From Candidatus Coatesbacteria bacterium RBG_13_66_14 (lineage in GTDB: Bacteria; RBG-13-66-14), in the NCBI GenBank assembly GCA_001774505.1, contig MFAF01000125.1:8138-16299 (forward strand): a stretch of 8,162 nucleotides of DNA. Direction: 5' to 3'. The notes under the pieces were generated by a model, which worked only from the letters and a program-made list of their open reading frames with translations, was not told where the DNA came from and did no database searches. Positions 5,917-8,162 of this stretch are shown here, one piece after another (within the stretch, counting starts at the first letter, position 1; every line of letters begins with the position of its first letter). The translations under genes were made by a program, and so were the position numbers.

Positions 5917-5936
5917 AGGAGACGAGGGGTTTAAAC
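5917..5936 (-). repeat. 20-base block shared by two outer-membrane gene leaders, copy 2
   Basis: The - strand reads GTTTAAACCCCTCGTCTCCT, 19 of 20 identical to 499-518. It ends 34 bases before the CsgG/barrel ATG. If TTTAAA is a -35, the matching -10 after 17 bases would be TTTGCT, three of six, much weaker than the TATAAT at the first locus. The block overlaps the left end of the repeat element 5925-5979. Confidence 0.6.
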
Positions 5937-5979
5937 GAACAAACCGAGCGAAGCGAGCTATGCCCCCGGCAAAACCCCT
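5925..5979. repeat. Inverted-repeat-bounded intergenic element, copy 2 (single unit)
   Basis: AGGGGTTT (5925-5932) and AAACCCCT (5972-5979) form an 8-bp inverted repeat around one 30-base unit (5942-5971). The unit differs from those at 2582-2662 at only a few positions: GAAGCG for GTAGCG, and CCCCC for CCTCC or CCCCT. It lies immediately upstream of the CsgG/barrel gene, in the same orientation on the + strand as copy 1. Confidence 0.8.
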
Positions 5980-6017
5980 TACCCTCCGACTTCGAAAGAA
6001 TCTGGCGGCAATGAGCA

Positions 6018-6045
6018 ATTATAACTACAGCATCATACCACACAA
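6018..6045 (-). promoter_or_regulatory. Candidate promoter for the CsgG/barrel gene
   Basis: On the - strand a perfect TATAAT (6023-6018) follows TTGTGT (6045-6040, three of six to TTGACA) after 16 bases, in an AT-rich patch between the UbiA stop and the repeat element. A transcript from it would have a leader of about 130 bases containing the whole repeat element before ATG 5882. It competes with the weaker possible promoter in the 5917-5936 block. Confidence 0.4.
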
Positions 6046-6082
6046 ACGGGGAAACGCTCCATTACTTGTTTACGGCACCCCG

Positions 6083-6973
6083 TCAGCCGAGAAAGCCGGA
6101 TACGGCCAGCCAGTAAATCGTCCGCCCCAGGAGGAGGGTCGCCAGGCCGCAGAACATCGAGGCCTTCAACCAGCGCTGCACCTTGCCGGCCTTCCCCGCC
6201 CGAGTGAGACCGTGGGCGCCGATGACGAGGAGGGGCAGCGCCATCCCAAGGGCGACGGCCAGGACGTCCACCCAGGCCAGGCGGTCGAAGAAGTAGAAGA
6301 GCGTCAGGGCCGGCGTCACGGCAAAGGCGACCGAGGCGCCGATGAGCCTCGTGGGGCCTTCGCCGAGGCGCACAGCCAGCGTACGCGCGCCGGCCTCGGC
6401 GTCCCCGGGGAGGTCTTCCACATCCTTGAAAATCTCCCGGGAGAGGTTCACCAGGAAGGCCAGGGCGGCCAGGGGGAGGACGCGGCCCAGCCCTCCCGCC
6501 GCCGTGGCGCCGTAGGCCAGGGCCAGGGACGTCATCAGCGCCACCGCCAGGTTCCCGGCGAGCCCGGTGTGCTTGAGCCGCATGGCGTAAACGGCGGAGA
6601 GCAGGATGCAGAAAGGAACGATGAAATACCCCGACGGGGGGCCGAAGAAGGTCAGCCCGACGGCGGCGGCCCAGGCGCAGACGCAAAAAACGACGGCGGC
6701 GCGCGGCGAGAGGTGTCCCGCCGGCAGGGGGCGCTCCGGGCGGTTGATCCGGTCAATGGCGAGGTCCATCCGGTCGTTGAGGGCGTACCCCCCCGCGGCG
6801 ACGAGGCTCAGGGCGAACGCGGCGGCGATCAGCGGGCCGAGCGCCTCCCCCCAACCGGACATCGGGCAGGAGCCGGGGGGCAGTGCCAGAGCGGCGCCGA
6901 ACACGACGGCGGCGAAAACCAGGAGCATGTTGGTCGGCCGCGCCAGCTCCACGAAGGCCCTGAATTTCGTCAT
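6083..6973 (-). CDS. UbiA prenyltransferase, DGGGP synthase-like
   Basis: This polytopic protein of 296 residues has about eight or nine membrane helices. It starts at ATG 6973, or at the adjacent in-frame GTG 6976, which has better spacing to a degenerate AGGCGG. Both Asp-rich Mg-diphosphate motifs are intact: N66-D67-x-x-D70-x-x-x-D74 in GGYALNDRMDLAIDRINRPE, and D184-x-x-D187-x-x-x-D191 in REIFKDVEDLPGDAEAGART. The RINRPERPLPAG run and the REI-KD-ED--GD--AGARTL run are closer to archaeal-type (S)-2,3-di-O-geranylgeranylglyceryl phosphate synthase than to MenA or UbiA proper. The reaction would be transfer of a geranylgeranyl-type chain to an acceptor in the membrane. Alternatives are a quinone-, tocopherol- or chlorophyll-type prenyltransferase. 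It lies 15 bases downstream of a geranylgeranyl reductase-family gene whose stop overlaps its ribosome-binding region, so the two are probably one operon. I see no terminator after it. Confidence 0.85.
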   Translation of the reverse strand: MTKFRAFVELARPTNMLLVFAAVVFGAALALPPGSCPMSGWGEALGPLIAAAFALSLVAAGGYALNDRMDLAIDRINRPERPLPAGHLSPRAAVVFCVCAWAAAVGLTFFGPPSGYFIVPFCILLSAVYAMRLKHTGLAGNLAVALMTSLALAYGATAAGGLGRVLPLAALAFLVNLSREIFKDVEDLPGDAEAGARTLAVRLGEGPTRLIGASVAFAVTPALTLFYFFDRLAWVDVLAVALGMALPLLVIGAHGLTRAGKAGKVQRWLKASMFCGLATLLLGRTIYWLAVSGFLG

Positions 6974-6988
6974 CACCGATAAAACCGC

Positions 6989-8162
6989 CTACAGGAGGTG
7001 CCGTAGTTTCAAAACCAGCCCCGGGGCGTTTTTCATGGCGTAGCCGATGATTCTCAACGGGGAAACCTCCCCCAGCTCGCCTTTCGCCGAACCGGCCGCC
7101 AGGGCCGCCACGGCCTGGTCTATCTCGTCGTCCGTCAGGCTCGTGACCAGGGTCTTGATTTTATAGAGCTGCCGGTGCTCCCGCTCGTGACGCTCCCGCC
7201 AGCGTTTCTCGTATATTTTCAGGGCTCTGGCCGTGGGCTCCGCGCCGGAGCCGATGACCTCGACCGCCGCCTCCCCGGCCAGCCGCCCGGCCTCCACGGC
7301 CCAGTTGATCCCCGCCCCCGAGAATGGGTCCACCTGCCGCGCGGCGTCACCGGCCAGCATGCACCCCTCTCCGACGAAGCCCCGGGGCGGCGGAGGCGTG
7401 GGGACGCAGCCGTGAACCTCCTCCAGCACGGAAATCTTTGGGAAATTCGCGGAGAGGAAGTCGCGCAGGTAAGCCTGCGCCGTTTTCGACCGCTCGGCGC
7501 CCGGGATTCCGAGCCCGACGTTGGCAGTCCCCCGACCCTTGGGAAAGAGCCAGGCGTAACCCCCGGGCGCGACCCGGGAACCGAGGAAAAAGTAAACGGC
7601 GTCGTCCTCCACCCACGCGGGCAGGCCAACGGCCAGCACCTGGGCTCCGGCGTGGACATCGGCCGGGGACAGGTGCCGGGAAAGGCCCGTCCAGCGCCCT
7701 ACCAGCCCCTCCACCCCGTCGGCGCCTACGAGCACCGGGGACTCCACCGTCTCCTCCCGACCCGAACGGCGAACCTTGATCCGCCAAAGGCTCCCGCTCC
7801 GCTCGGCTGCCAGCGCCTGGGTCTTGACCCGGAGCTCGGCCCCGGCCCCGGCGGCCCGCTCGGCGAGGTGCAGATCGAAGAGCTTCCGCTCGAGGACCCA
7901 TCCGGCGCCTTTTTTCTTGACGTGGGCCCGGTTCCCCCCGGGTGAGACGGTGATCCCGCCGTGGAGGTGGGCGGCGCGGTAAGGCTGGGACAGGTCTCCC
8001 TCCGGACCGTCGGGGAAGAGGATCCCGTCATCGCCGAGCTCCTCGACCAACCCGTCGTGCCCGACCGCCTCGGCGCAACGCACCGGGAAACCGACCTGCT
8101 GGCGCTTCTCCAAGAGGAGCACGCGCAGGCCGCCCCGAGCCGCGTGATAGGCGGCGCTGGAA
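6989..8162 (-). CDS. Geranylgeranyl reductase family FAD-dependent oxidoreductase, 5'-truncated
   Basis: The frame is open to the window edge and already reads SSAAYHAARGGLRVLLLEKR, the stretch that directly follows the dinucleotide-binding GxGPAG of this family. Only about 10-15 N-terminal residues are therefore missing, and the GTG at 8122 is internal. The visible 390 residues match the family length. Hallmarks in order: FPVRCAEAVG with the conserved Cys, the LVGADG motif, the substrate-site YAWLFPKGRGTANVGLGIPG (Y-x-W-x-F-P), and the FAD-binding GDAARQVDPFSGAGINWAVEAG. Such enzymes saturate double bonds of geranylgeranyl chains in archaeal ether lipids, menaquinone side chains (MenJ-type) or chlorophyll. 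The neighbouring DGGGP synthase-like gene favours a lipid or prenyl-product role, with no sign of chlorophyll genes. The C-terminal tail is Arg/Glu/Lys-rich and helical. It ends with TAG at 6989-6991. Confidence 0.88.
   Translation of the reverse strand, partial: SSAAYHAARGGLRVLLLEKRQQVGFPVRCAEAVGHDGLVEELGDDGILFPDGPEGDLSQPYRAAHLHGGITVSPGGNRAHVKKKGAGWVLERKLFDLHLAERAAGAGAELRVKTQALAAERSGSLWRIKVRRSGREETVESPVLVGADGVEGLVGRWTGLSRHLSPADVHAGAQVLAVGLPAWVEDDAVYFFLGSRVAPGGYAWLFPKGRGTANVGLGIPGAERSKTAQAYLRDFLSANFPKISVLEEVHGCVPTPPPPRGFVGEGCMLAGDAARQVDPFSGAGINWAVEAGRLAGEAAVEVIGSGAEPTARALKIYEKRWRERHEREHRQLYKIKTLVTSLTDDEIDQAVAALAAGSAKGELGEVSPLRIIGYAMKNAPGLVLKLRHLL

Noticed and set aside
5960..6982. 340-residue open frame on the + strand
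   Set aside because: It lies opposite the UbiA gene, whose motifs are intact. Its translation is Gly/Glu/Arg/Gln-rich low complexity, typical of an antisense frame in GC-rich coding DNA, and it starts inside the repeat element.

Overview
The window is GC-rich, gene-dense bacterial DNA. It holds eight protein-coding genes, five on the + strand (about 1-4240) and three on the - strand (about 4527-8162), converging on a strong terminator near 4487-4513. No rRNA, tRNA, CRISPR array or transposase is visible. Two lipoprotein signal peptides, a PorV/UPF0164-type outer-membrane protein and a predicted C-terminal beta-barrel ending in Phe point to a diderm (Gram-negative-type) bacterium. The mix of PorV-like, CsgG-like and MJ1477/TM1410-like proteins with an archaeal-looking UbiA/geranylgeranyl reductase pair, plus many small intergenic repeats, fits an uncultured lineage, perhaps FCB-related. 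That placement is inference.

Layout, + strand: a 5'-truncated multi-pass membrane protein (Yip1-like) ends at 430 and is followed by a hairpin. A good promoter (TATAAT at 523-528) then drives a PorV/UPF0164-family outer-membrane protein (556-1476). Fourteen bases later comes a lipoprotein that reads as a seven-bladed NHL-like beta-propeller (1491-2474). A 220-base gap carries a repeat element bounded by inverted repeats. It is followed by a lipoprotein of the TM1410/MJ1477 (GH114-like) family (2697-3626), whose stop codon overlaps the start of a metal-dependent cyclase/arylformamidase-family hydrolase (3626-4240). The intergenic stretch 4241-4526 holds two repeat-like palindromic elements and the terminator.

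Layout, - strand (transcribed right to left): a geranylgeranyl-reductase-family flavoprotein (8162 to 6989, missing only its first residues) lies 15 bases upstream of a UbiA prenyltransferase resembling digeranylgeranylglyceryl phosphate synthase (6973 to 6083). These two form a probable isoprenoid-lipid or quinone-tailoring operon. A ~200-base gap with a second copy of the repeat element separates them from a secreted protein with CsgG-like, FlgT-C-like and beta-barrel parts (5882 to 4527).

The most notable non-coding signals are two. First, a 19-of-20 identical block lies 34-37 bases upstream of the start codons of both outer-membrane-protein genes (PorV-like and CsgG/barrel). Second, an inverted-repeat-bounded element built from a 30-base unit sits just upstream of two genes for exported proteins. 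The block and the element end overlap at the second locus, so they may share an origin.
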